Shown piece after piece: positions 27,001 to 34,408 of a DNA stretch of 64,000 nucleotides. The notes beneath the pieces were generated by a model. The model was not told where the DNA came from. It saw only the letters and a list, made by a program, of their open reading frames with translations, and ran no database searches. The position numbers were made by a program, and so were the translations under genes. Every line of letters begins with the position of its first letter. The stretch's first letter is position 1. Source of the stretch: Lachnospiraceae bacterium. GTDB taxonomy: Bacteria > Bacillota > Clostridia > Lachnospirales > Lachnospiraceae. Location of the stretch: NCBI GenBank assembly GCA_021772075.1, contig JAETNQ010000001.1, positions 115,508 to 179,507 of the forward strand, in the 5' to 3' direction.

Positions 27001-27670
27001 TATCCGGGTTCTGGGCGGATCCCATAAGCTTTGCATGGCAGGGGTTCAGGGCATGGTCCCGAAACTTGCGGACCGCATCGAAATCAGCCATTTCTTTCAA
27101 ATCTTCATAAGACCATACATCAATTTTCTGCATTTCATGGGATGTACGGAAGCCGTCAAAAAAATGAAGGAAAGGAAGTTTTCCTTTAATAGCCGCCAGA
27201 TGGGCGACAGGAGCAAGATCCATTGACTCCTGCACGCTGCCGCTTGCCAGGATGGCCGCTCCGGTCTGTCTGCAAGCATAAATGTCCGAATGATCGCCAA
27301 AAATCGACAGGGCATGAGTAGCGATCGTCCTTGCCGCTACATGAAACACCCCGGGCAGCAGCTCTCCCGCCATTTTATACAAATTGGGAATCATAAGAAG
27401 CAGGCCTTGGGAAGCCGTAAAAGTACAGGTAAGCGCCCCGGCGGCAAGAGAACCATGCACGGCTCCGGCCGCCCCCGCTTCCGACTGCATTTCCGCGACC
27501 CTGACGGTCTGCCCGAATATATTCTCCCTCCCTTCTGCAGCCCATTCATCGACATATTCGGCCATAGTGGAAGAAGGCGTAATCGGATATACGGCTGCCA
27601 CATCGCTATAAGCATATGCCACATGGGCAGCGGCCTGGTTGCCGTCCATTGTTTTTTGCTCCCGTTTCAT
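24062..27670 (-). CDS. nifJ: Pyruvate:ferredoxin (flavodoxin) oxidoreductase
   Basis: PFOR splits pyruvate with CoA into acetyl-CoA and CO2, reducing ferredoxin, and is central to clostridial fermentation. The single 1202-residue chain has all domains in order. The N-terminal part has [16 protein letters not shown] and the [13 protein letters not shown] region. The two-[4Fe-4S] ferredoxin domain has [13 protein letters not shown] near 697 and [13 protein letters not shown] near 755. The TPP-binding C-terminal part has [45 protein letters not shown] and [15 protein letters not shown]. The ribosome binding site AAGGAGG is strong. Its product feeds acetate kinase at 29.2 kb. A long palindrome at 27735-27891 lies in the leader region. 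Confidence 0.97.
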   Translation of the reverse strand: [1202 protein letters not shown]

Positions 27671-27734
27671 AATAAGAGATCCTCCTTGTTGCTTTGTTGG
27701 TTGGCGCGGGTGATTGGGGGAGGAGAGGTTGTGA

Positions 27735-27891
27735 GAATATTCTGATCCTATCTTCTATAAAAATCTAAATGTGCCGGACATTCCACCAAGCCCAATAGAG
27801 CAAAAACACTCGGACAGAGGCCCTCCTGTTTTTCTGGTCTTGGTTCCATGGCACAAAAAAGATTTTTATAGAAGATAGGATCAGAATATTC
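27735..27891. repeat. 157-bp palindromic element with perfect 32-bp arms
   Basis: Bases 27735-27766 and 27860-27891 are exact reverse complements over 32 bases, beginning GAATATTCTGATCC. Inside, GTGCC/GGCAC (27771-27775 with 27850-27854), ACCAAG/CTTGGT (27785-27790 with 27839-27844) and AAAAACA/TGTTTTT (27802-27808 with 27827-27833) pair in register. The whole element folds as one long hairpin. No transposase gene lies inside and I see no clear target-site duplication. It resembles a miniature inverted-repeat element or a structured leader of nifJ. Copy number elsewhere cannot be judged from this window. Confidence 0.9.
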
Positions 27892-28015
27892 CGCAAAACG
27901 ACCGACTTCCCCAATTACCTTCCGCAGGATTAATTTAGTTGACTTAATCGGTTAGTTAGATTTTCTGTAGGTTTCTGGTTTTTTATTCTTTTATATTTTT
28001 TATGGAATAGAGTTG
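27892..28015. other. Intergenic stretch between the 157-bp palindrome and the hicAB promoter
   Basis: No gene is visible. GATTAA at 27928 and TTAATC at 27944 form a 6-bp inverted repeat with a 10-base spacer, possibly an operator for the reverse-strand nifJ promoter, which I could not locate. The rest is AT-rich. Confidence 0.4.
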
Positions 28016-28044
28016 TTGACAATGCGCATAATACGCATTACAAT
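28016..28044 (+). promoter_or_regulatory. hicAB promoter with palindromic operator in the spacer
   Basis: TTGACA at 28016-28021, a 17-base spacer and TACAAT at 28039-28044 form a strong sigma-A promoter. The arms AATGCG (28021-28026) and CGCATT (28034-28039) make a perfect inverted repeat with a 7-base gap that fills the spacer. A repressor bound there, most likely HicB, would block RNA polymerase. Confidence 0.85.
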
Positions 28045-28097
28045 ATAATTAAATTAACGGAAAGGAGAGATGCCATGAATGAATAAGGAGGTATTGG

Positions 28098-28277
28098 ATG
28101 AAATTCAGAGAAATTGAAAATATGATATTACAAAACGGATGGTATCAAGTAAAGCAAAAAGGTTCACACCACCAATACAAACACCCGACTAAGCCTGGAA
28201 AAGTTACAATTCCAGAACATGGAGGGGATTTGAATCCTGATACAGTGAAATCAATTATGAAACAAGCGGGGCTTTAA
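28098..28277 (+). CDS. hicA: HicA-family mRNA interferase toxin
   Basis: HicA is a small double-stranded-RNA-binding-fold ribonuclease. The 59-residue product has KFREIENMILQNGWYQVKQ, then the catalytic His in KGSHHQYKHP. It closes with VTIPEHGGDLNPDTVKSIMKQAGL, a textbook HicA end. The start at 28098 has AAGGAGG seven bases before it. It is the first gene of a two-gene operon with HicB. A four-codon mini-frame starting at 28075 lies upstream and ends near its ribosome binding site, perhaps tuning translation. Confidence 0.93.
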   Translation: MKFREIENMILQNGWYQVKQKGSHHQYKHPTKPGKVTIPEHGGDLNPDTVKSIMKQAGL

Positions 28278-28314
28278 GTCCCATTTGCTTTTTATTTAAA
28301 TGGAGGTGAATATA

Positions 28315-28716
28315 TTGAAATTAATTTATCCGGCTGTATTTAAGCCTTTTACAGATCAAAGCGGAGGATATGTGGTAGAATTTCCAGACTTACCCGGTTG
28401 TGTAACAGAAGGAAAAGATTTGGAACAGGCTATTGAAATGGGAATTGACGCAGCCTGTGGCTGGATCTTAGGAGAACTTGAAGATGGAGAGAAAATTCCA
28501 CATGCCTCCGATTATTCAGAAATAACTGCTGAAAATGGGTGTATGATAAATATGCTGTTATTAGACATTGATGCTTATGAAGAAAAATATGGTGAAAAAG
28601 CTGTAAGGAAAAACTTAACTATTCCTGCATGGCTGAATACTTTTGCTGAAAAAAATAATATCAATTTCTCTAAACTTTTACAAGATACCTTGTTTACAAT
28701 GGCACAAGCAAAATAA
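28315..28716 (+). CDS. hicB: HicB-family antitoxin
   Basis: HicB binds HicA and represses the operon. The 133-residue protein has the partial RNase H-like fold: YPAVFKPF, GGYVVEFPDLPGCVTEGKDLEQAIEMGIDAACGWI. The C-terminal region, KNLTIPAWLNTFAEKNNINFSKLLQDTL, is a ribbon-helix-helix DNA-binding segment. I place the start at the TTG at 28315 because GGAGGTGA lies six bases before it and MKLIYPAVF is the family N-terminus; the ATG at 28300 overlaps that site. A terminator follows directly. Confidence 0.93.
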   Translation: MKLIYPAVFKPFTDQSGGYVVEFPDLPGCVTEGKDLEQAIEMGIDAACGWILGELEDGEKIPHASDYSEITAENGCMINMLLLDIDAYEEKYGEKAVRKNLTIPAWLNTFAEKNNINFSKLLQDTLFTMAQAK

Positions 28717-28722
28717 ATACAG

Positions 28723-28750
28723 GAAGCTGCCCATAAGGCAGCTTCTTTTT
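28723..28750 (+). terminator. hicAB terminator
   Basis: GAAGCTGCC and GGCAGCTTC form a 9-bp stem with a 5-base loop followed by five T, just after hicB. Confidence 0.9.
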
Positions 28751-28773
28751 GGGTATCCCATCGTACCATTACC

Positions 28774-29117
28774 AGAGGGAAAGGGGAGGGGCAGCGGAGG
28801 GCAGGGTTCCGGGGCGGGAGAGGCAGGGCGGCGTTCCGGCGGGGCGGGCAGGGATTTCCGGCTGTTGCGTACAATCGGCTATTTCACTTATGAAATGGTC
28901 AATAAACAGGGGGAAATTGCCATGGATGGCAATTTCAGGAAGCTGAGGCATGGATGCCTCTTGCTTCCGCCCGTCCGGTTTGATATGATATCCCCATTTC
29001 ATTAGTGAAATCCGATTGGAAGCTCCAGCCGGAAATCCCTGCCCGCCCCGCCGGAACGCCGCCCTGCCTCTCCCGCCCCGGAACCCGGCCGTCCCGCTGC
29101 CCCTCCCCCTTTCCCTC
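28774..29117. repeat. Giant GC-rich palindrome with nested hairpins
   Basis: Bases 28804-28864 and 29026-29086 are exact reverse complements over 61 bases. Outside them about 30 further bases pair with a few mismatches, out to about 28774 and 29117. Inside them CAATCGG/CCGATTG pair, and an 18-base segment at 28881-28898 matches 28994-29011 at 17 of 18 positions. The 95-base centre holds two more hairpins, both with loop TGGA: GAAATTGCCA/TGGCAATTTC and GGAAGC-GAGGCA/TGCCTC-GCTTCC. The outer arms are far richer in G+C than the centre. Open frames across it on both strands are mirror images and not convincing as genes. Confidence 0.92.
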
Positions 29118-29180
29118 CCCAAAATGGATGACCATTCAACACCAATCGAACAATTACATCTGGAAATCTTCCCCCATGTG

Positions 29181-29209
29181 TTGTAAAATGCAAGATAACA
29201 AAATATATA
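29181..29209 (+). promoter_or_regulatory. Putative sigma-A promoter of ackA
   Basis: TTGTAA at 29181-29186, a 17-base spacer and TATATA at 29204-29209 lie 19 bases before the start codon, downstream of the giant palindrome. The gene can therefore be expressed independently of that element. Confidence 0.6.
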
Positions 29210-29227
29210 AAAAGCGGAGGTATTCTT

Positions 29228-30424
29228 ATGAACATTTTAGTAATAAACTGCGGCAGTTCTTCCCTGAAATATCAGTTGATTGACAGTGAAAGCGAAAAGG
29301 TGTTGGCAAAGGGGCTTTGCGAAAGGATCGGGATAGATAACAGCGCGATCACCCACCAGCCGGAAGGCGGGGAGAAAAAGACGGAGCAGATCAATATGCC
29401 GGATCATACGGTGGCTGTAAAGCTGGTGATTGATAAACTGACGGATAAAGAAGTCGGAGTGATCGGTTCTTTGGATGAAATCGGCGCAGTGGGGCACCGC
29501 ATCGTGCATGGAGGAGAAAAGTTCGCCTCTTCCGTTGTGATTACCGGTGAGGTATTGAAGCAGGTGGAGGAATGCAATGATCTGGCGCCTTTGCATAATC
29601 CGGCGAATCTGGTGGGTATTCATTCCTGTAGGGAGGTTATGCCGAATGTGCCGATGGTGGGCGTGTTCGATACGGCTTTCCATCAGACGATGCCCAAAAA
29701 GGCATATATGTACGGCCTGCCTTATGAATATTATGAAAAATATAAGGTAAGGCGCTATGGGTTCCATGGGACGAGCCATGATTTTGTGTCGAAGAGGGCG
29801 GCAGAGATTTTGGGAAAAGATAGGAAGGAGCTGAAAATCATTGTCTGCCATCTGGGAAACGGAGCCAGCGTATCGGCGGTAAAGAACGGGGAATCAGTGG
29901 ATACTTCTATGGGACTGACGCCGCTGGAAGGACTGATCATGGGAACGAGGAGCGGGGATATGGATCCTGCGATCATTTCTTTTTTGGCCGACAAAGAAAA
30001 GCTTACTGCAGAAGAGGTTATTAATATCTGTAATAAAAAGTCGGGTGTTCTTGGGCTGTCAGGCGGCATTTCCAGCGATTTCAGGGATCTCGGACAGGCG
30101 GCGGCGCAGGGCGACGGGATGGCAAAGGATGCTCTGGAAGCGTATGCATACCGGGTAGGTAAATATATCGGCGCTTATGCGGCGGCTATGAACGGCGTAG
30201 ATGTTATTGCATTTACTGCGGGAATTGGTGAAAACAATATAGAAGTGCGCGGCATGATAGGCGAATATATCGGATTTTTAGGGGCGAATATTAATCAGGA
30301 GAAGAACAAAGTCCGCGGGGAAGAAGCCATTCTTTCCGATGAAGGGGCAAAGGTGACGGTAATGCTCATTCCTACCAACGAGGAACTTGCCATTGCGAGA
30401 GAAACGGCAAGATTAGTTGGCTGA
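29228..30424 (+). CDS. ackA: Acetate kinase
   Basis: AckA converts acetyl phosphate and ADP to acetate and ATP, the last energy-yielding step of acetate fermentation. The 398-residue protein begins MNILVINCGSSSLKYQL, with the Asn and Ser residues of the phosphate site. It continues with GHRIVHGGEKF, GVFDTAFHQTMP, RRYGFHGTSHDFV, ICHLGNGASV, GLTPLEGLIMGTRSGDMDP and FTAGIGENN. All catalytic residues are intact. Phosphotransacetylase is not adjacent. The cca gene follows after 22 bases, probably in the same transcript. Confidence 0.97.
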   Translation: MNILVINCGSSSLKYQLIDSESEKVLAKGLCERIGIDNSAITHQPEGGEKKTEQINMPDHTVAVKLVIDKLTDKEVGVIGSLDEIGAVGHRIVHGGEKFASSVVITGEVLKQVEECNDLAPLHNPANLVGIHSCREVMPNVPMVGVFDTAFHQTMPKKAYMYGLPYEYYEKYKVRRYGFHGTSHDFVSKRAAEILGKDRKELKIIVCHLGNGASVSAVKNGESVDTSMGLTPLEGLIMGTRSGDMDPAIISFLADKEKLTAEEVINICNKKSGVLGLSGGISSDFRDLGQAAAQGDGMAKDALEAYAYRVGKYIGAYAAAMNGVDVIAFTAGIGENNIEVRGMIGEYIGFLGANINQEKNKVRGEEAILSDEGAKVTVMLIPTNEELAIARETARLVG

Positions 30425-30446
30425 GGCCGGGAAACAAGGAGGTATT

Positions 30447-31778
30447 ATGCATATTGATCTACCGGATAAAGTGAAAAAAATTATAAAAACGATTGAGTCC
30501 GGCGGATATGAGGCTTATGCGGTGGGCGGCTGCGTCAGGGATTCCATTCTGGGGCGAACTCCCGATGATTGGGATATTACAACATCCGCCAGCCCGCAGG
30601 AGGTAAAAAAATTGTTCTGCCGCACCATCGATACGGGTATCCGGCATGGGACGGTGACGGTCATGATGGAGCGGGAAGGCTTTGAAGTGACGACCTACCG
30701 CATCGACGGGGAATATGAGGACAGCAGGCACCCGAAGGAAGTGACGTTTACTTCTAGTTTGATGGAAGATTTAAGGCGCCGGGATTTTACCATCAACGCT
30801 ATGGCATATAATGACAGGGACGGATTGGTGGATGCTTTTGGCGGGATGGAAGATATGGAAAACAGGATGATCTGCTGCGTGGGAGAGCCGAGGGAACGCT
30901 TTGGAGAGGATGCCCTGCGTATGATGAGGGCTGTCCGCTTTTCCGCCCAGCTTGGGTATGTGATTGAGGAAAAAACGAAAGCGGCGGTAAAGGAAATGGC
31001 CGGGAACCTCAGGAATATCAGCGCAGAAAGGATACAATCGGAACTTGTAAAATTATTGACATCTCCGCACCCCGATTATCTGCGAATTTGCTATGAAACC
31101 GGAATTACGCGGGTTATTCTGCCGGAATTTGATAAATGCATGGAGACGGATCAGGAAAATCCCCATCATTGCTATACGGTGGGCGAGCATATCCTGCATT
31201 CCCTGAATAAAATAAAGGCAGATAAAGTGCTGCGCCTGGCCATGCTTTTTCACGATATAGGAAAGCCGGAAACGAAATTTACGGATGAAGAAGGCGTCGA
31301 CCATTTCCATGGACATGCCCAAGCGGGGGAGGAGATCGCACGGCGGGTAATGAAAAGGCTGCGGTTTGACAACGCTGCCAGAGATAAGACTGCCAAGCTG
31401 GTATTATACCATGATTATGCAGTGGAAGCGTCGGCAAGGAGCGTACGCAGGGCTGTGAACAAGATCGGGGAGGATATTTTTCCTTGCCTGTTCGATGTAA
31501 AAAGGGCAGATATCGAGGCGCAAAGCGGATATTGCAGGGAGGAGAAGATAGCGGCGCTGGAAGAGATCCGTAAAATATATGAAAAGATTTTGGAAGACAG
31601 GCAGTGCGTGTCTTTGCGCACGCTTGCCATTACAGGGAGGGATCTGATAGAAACAGGGATGGAACCGGGGAAAGAAATAGGCCGTACGCTGGAAAAACTC
31701 CTGCAAACCGTGCTGGAAAACCCGGAGGAGAACAGCAGGGAAAAATTGCTGGAATATGTGAAAAAAATGACTTCGTAA
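30447..31778 (+). CDS. cca: CCA tRNA nucleotidyltransferase
   Basis: The enzyme adds or repairs the 3'-CCA end of tRNAs. The 443-residue protein has the class II nucleotidyltransferase head: YAVGGCVRDSILGRTPDDWDITTSA with the metal-binding Asp pair. RRDFTINAMAYN and the EDALRMMRAVRFSAQLGY neck follow. The C-terminal half has an HD domain (HCYTVGEHILHSL, LAMLFHDIGKPETKF, HGHAQAGEEIARRVM) that gives phosphatase/phosphodiesterase activity in some members. The start at 30447 follows AAGGAGG. Confidence 0.95.
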   Translation: MHIDLPDKVKKIIKTIESGGYEAYAVGGCVRDSILGRTPDDWDITTSASPQEVKKLFCRTIDTGIRHGTVTVMMEREGFEVTTYRIDGEYEDSRHPKEVTFTSSLMEDLRRRDFTINAMAYNDRDGLVDAFGGMEDMENRMICCVGEPRERFGEDALRMMRAVRFSAQLGYVIEEKTKAAVKEMAGNLRNISAERIQSELVKLLTSPHPDYLRICYETGITRVILPEFDKCMETDQENPHHCYTVGEHILHSLNKIKADKVLRLAMLFHDIGKPETKFTDEEGVDHFHGHAQAGEEIARRVMKRLRFDNAARDKTAKLVLYHDYAVEASARSVRRAVNKIGEDIFPCLFDVKRADIEAQSGYCREEKIAALEEIRKIYEKILEDRQCVSLRTLAITGRDLIETGMEPGKEIGRTLEKLLQTVLENPEENSREKLLEYVKKMTS

Positions 31779-31857
31779 TTCGCATGAATACTTTGCCATA
31801 TTGATTCATAAGATAGGATAGACTAAGCTTGTGAAGCGCAATATGGGAGGAATTTAT

Positions 31858-32901
31858 GTGAATGACAGGGCAGTCAGCGTACTTGAAAATTATGAAATAG
31901 AGGTGCTTCGTACCTGGAAAGGACGGGGCGCGATGCTATGTGAGTCCGATAAAGGTCTGTTGATTTTGAAGGAATATACGGGGCCGAAAGATAAGATTAT
32001 TTTTCAGGACGCACTGCTTAAATCGATCAGCAAGCAGGGATTTCCTTCAGTAGAGAGCATTTTAAGGACGAAAGAAGAGGAACTTATCGTATATGACCAG
32101 GATAGGACTCCTTACATATTAAAGACTTATTTTGAGGGCAGGGAATGCAATGTCCGCGATACGAGGGAGTGCGTCCAGGCGGTAAAGACGCTGGCGCGGC
32201 TTCATAAAGCTTCTTTTTTGGAAACGGATATGTTTCCGGGCGCGGCGTGGAAATCGGAATTTCGGATTGATAAAGAATATGAGAAGCATAACAGGGAATT
32301 GAAGAAGGTAAGAAAATTCTTAAAGGAAAAAAGCCAGAAAACTAATTTTGAAATTTTCCTTTTAAAACATTATGATTACTTTTTGGATTTGGCGCTCCGG
32401 GCTTCGGAAGAGGTCGGACAGTATCTCCGGGAGGATGGGGCTGGAAACAGGAAGAATGCCGGGATCATCTGTCATGGGGATTATCAGTACCATAATATTC
32501 TTGTGACGAAGGGGAACGGGGAAGAACGGGATGGGACGGGAATGGCAGTGATCAATTTTGAAAAATGCGTCCGGGATAATCCCGTCCGGGATCTCTACCT
32601 CTTTATGCGGAAGCTTCTGGAAAAGGGAAACTGGCCGATAGACTTGGGGAACCTCCTGCTGGAGGCTTACTGCAAGGAGAGGGAAATGACAGGGGAGGAT
32701 TATATGCAGTTGTATTACCGGTTCCGTTATCCTGAAAAGTTTTGGAAAATCGTGAATTTTTACTATAATTCAGGAAAAGCCTGGATACCAGGGCGGAATC
32801 TGGAAAAACTGGAAAGGCTCTTGGAGCAGGAAACGGAAAAAACGCGGTTTCTGGAAAATTATAAAAGTACTAATGGGTGGTTTTCTTTTTCGGCACATTA
32901 G
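31858..32901 (+). CDS. CotS-family spore coat kinase-like protein
   Basis: CotS proteins are aminoglycoside-phosphotransferase-fold proteins of the spore coat. The 347-residue protein shows the fold: GRGAMLCES and LILKEYTG in the N-lobe, and the catalytic loop ICHGDYQYHNILV. The metal-binding Asp that normally follows (I/V-D-F/Y) reads VINFEKC, so Asp is replaced by Asn and the protein may not phosphorylate. The start GTG at 31858 has GGGAGGA six bases upstream; earlier in-frame codons at 31831 and 31843 have none. Spore coat function is inferred from the family and from its place beside a sporulation cluster. Confidence 0.75.
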   Translation: MNDRAVSVLENYEIEVLRTWKGRGAMLCESDKGLLILKEYTGPKDKIIFQDALLKSISKQGFPSVESILRTKEEELIVYDQDRTPYILKTYFEGRECNVRDTRECVQAVKTLARLHKASFLETDMFPGAAWKSEFRIDKEYEKHNRELKKVRKFLKEKSQKTNFEIFLLKHYDYFLDLALRASEEVGQYLREDGAGNRKNAGIICHGDYQYHNILVTKGNGEERDGTGMAVINFEKCVRDNPVRDLYLFMRKLLEKGNWPIDLGNLLLEAYCKEREMTGEDYMQLYYRFRYPEKFWKIVNFYYNSGKAWIPGRNLEKLERLLEQETEKTRFLENYKSTNGWFSFSAH

Positions 32902-32946
32902 TATATAATAACTAGGACAGATCCATTCGAAAGAGGAGGAGCATCC

Positions 32947-34377
32947 ATGCGTAGAAGCGGTAAAGAGGGGAAAAATAAACCAGTGGTCATGGCAGTGGCT
33001 ATACTTTCCATATTGACGGCAGGGCTTGTGGCAGCCGGTTTGTTATCGGCCAGCGACAGCATAGGCTTTGCGCATGAATCCACATATGAGAAGCATGATA
33101 CGGGATTCGTCATTGCCCAGCCGGGCAGTTATGATTCCGTGGATACAGCCGTAGTAAAGGAAATGGATGCGGATAAGAGCAGGATTACCTTTATGAATGT
33201 GGAAACGGGGAGATATTATACCTTGGATTATGACGGAACCACCGTGATCCAGGATAAATATGGAAGCGGAATGGCGATGACCCAGATTCATGAAGGTGAC
33301 ATCGTGGATGTTGCTTTTTTAAGAAATAAAAAGAAACTGGCCAGTATGAAGCTTTCGGAAAATGCCTGGGTTCTGGAAAAGGTCGAAAAATATAATTTTG
33401 ATGTACTGGGTAAAAATGCGGAAGTCGGGGGCGGTACTTACAGCCTTAGGAATAATCTGGTAGTTTCTTCGGAAGGAACGGATTCCCAGCTGGAAGATAT
33501 CGTACGGGGGGATGTGGTTTCCGTCAGCGGGATAGGGAACAGCATTTACAGCGTCGTGGTGGAAGAAGGCCACGGATATTTGAAATTAGACAACGACGAA
33601 TATTTGAGGGGCGGCTGGATCGAAGTGGGACAGTCGGTGATCCAGCAGATCACGGAGGATATGCTGCTGGTAGTTCCTGAGGGTACCTATGACGTGCATC
33701 TGACAGCTTCGGGCATTGATGAGACGAGGAAGGTTACGGTGTACAGGAATCAGGAAACAACGCTGGACGTGGGCGATGTGGAAATCGAGGAGCCGAAAAC
33801 GGGAAGAATATTATTTGCAGTAACGCCCGGCAATGCGGCGGTAAGTATCGATGGGAAAGAAGTCGATATCAGCGCGCCGGTGGAGATTGAATACGGTATT
33901 CACCGGATGACAGTCGAAGCAGAAGGCTATGACACGATCAGCCAATATATTAAAGTGAGTCAGGATCTGGCGAGCATCAGCGTTACATTGGAGAAATCCC
34001 TGGAAGAGGAAGAAGACTATCCGGCAAATTACGAGACTCCTTCCAGCGTATCGGCAAATGAGTATAACAGTGCGGCCAGCAATTATAAAGTATATATTGA
34101 TTCCCCTTCCGATGTGGAAGTATATCTGGACGGCATCTACATAGGGATGTCTCCGGTAAACTTTAAGAAAGAGCCGGGAACCCATACGATTACGCTGCGC
34201 AAGCCGGGATATGTGACCAAGAGCTATACGATCCAGATTGACGATGAGGAAAAAGACGTTACTTATTCCTTTACCGATCTGATTAAGGAAGAAAAAAATA
34301 GCAGCGGCACAATCAGCGGCAATACGGTGAATACGAATGAAACGGTCAGTGAAAACCGTTCAGTCAGCGGCAATTAG
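32947..34377 (+). CDS. Membrane-anchored PEGA-repeat protein
   Basis: A 476-residue exported protein. One hydrophobic helix at about residues 12-35 anchors it. A beta-rich region of about 200 residues follows, with VVKEMDADKSRITFMNVETGRYYTLDYDG in the style of SH3-like folds. Then come three PEGA-type units: VPEGTYDVHLTASG, EYGIHRMTVEAEGYDTI and KEPGTHTITLRKPGYVTKSY. The last 35 residues are a Ser/Asn/Thr-rich, low-complexity tail. PEGA domains occur in surface proteins and are thought to bind carbohydrate or protein. The ribosome binding site AGAGGAGGAG is strong. The specific role is unknown. Confidence 0.8.
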   Translation: MRRSGKEGKNKPVVMAVAILSILTAGLVAAGLLSASDSIGFAHESTYEKHDTGFVIAQPGSYDSVDTAVVKEMDADKSRITFMNVETGRYYTLDYDGTTVIQDKYGSGMAMTQIHEGDIVDVAFLRNKKKLASMKLSENAWVLEKVEKYNFDVLGKNAEVGGGTYSLRNNLVVSSEGTDSQLEDIVRGDVVSVSGIGNSIYSVVVEEGHGYLKLDNDEYLRGGWIEVGQSVIQQITEDMLLVVPEGTYDVHLTASGIDETRKVTVYRNQETTLDVGDVEIEEPKTGRILFAVTPGNAAVSIDGKEVDISAPVEIEYGIHRMTVEAEGYDTISQYIKVSQDLASISVTLEKSLEEEEDYPANYETPSSVSANEYNSAASNYKVYIDSPSDVEVYLDGIYIGMSPVNFKKEPGTHTITLRKPGYVTKSYTIQIDDEEKDVTYSFTDLIKEEKNSSGTISGNTVNTNETVSENRSVSGN

Positions 34378-34408
34378 AAAGCATGCCGGAAGAGATGCAG
34401 GGAAAACG

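Noticed and set aside
27735..27891. Interpretation as a simple terminator of nifJ or hicAB
   Set aside because: It lies upstream of both genes, the arms are far longer than a terminator needs, and no T-run follows the stem.
28769..29135. Several open frames of 60-120 codons on both strands inside the giant palindrome
   Set aside because: They are mirror translations of the two arms, rich in Gly/Arg/Pro, without ribosome binding sites; the open frames follow from GC-rich sequence with few stops.
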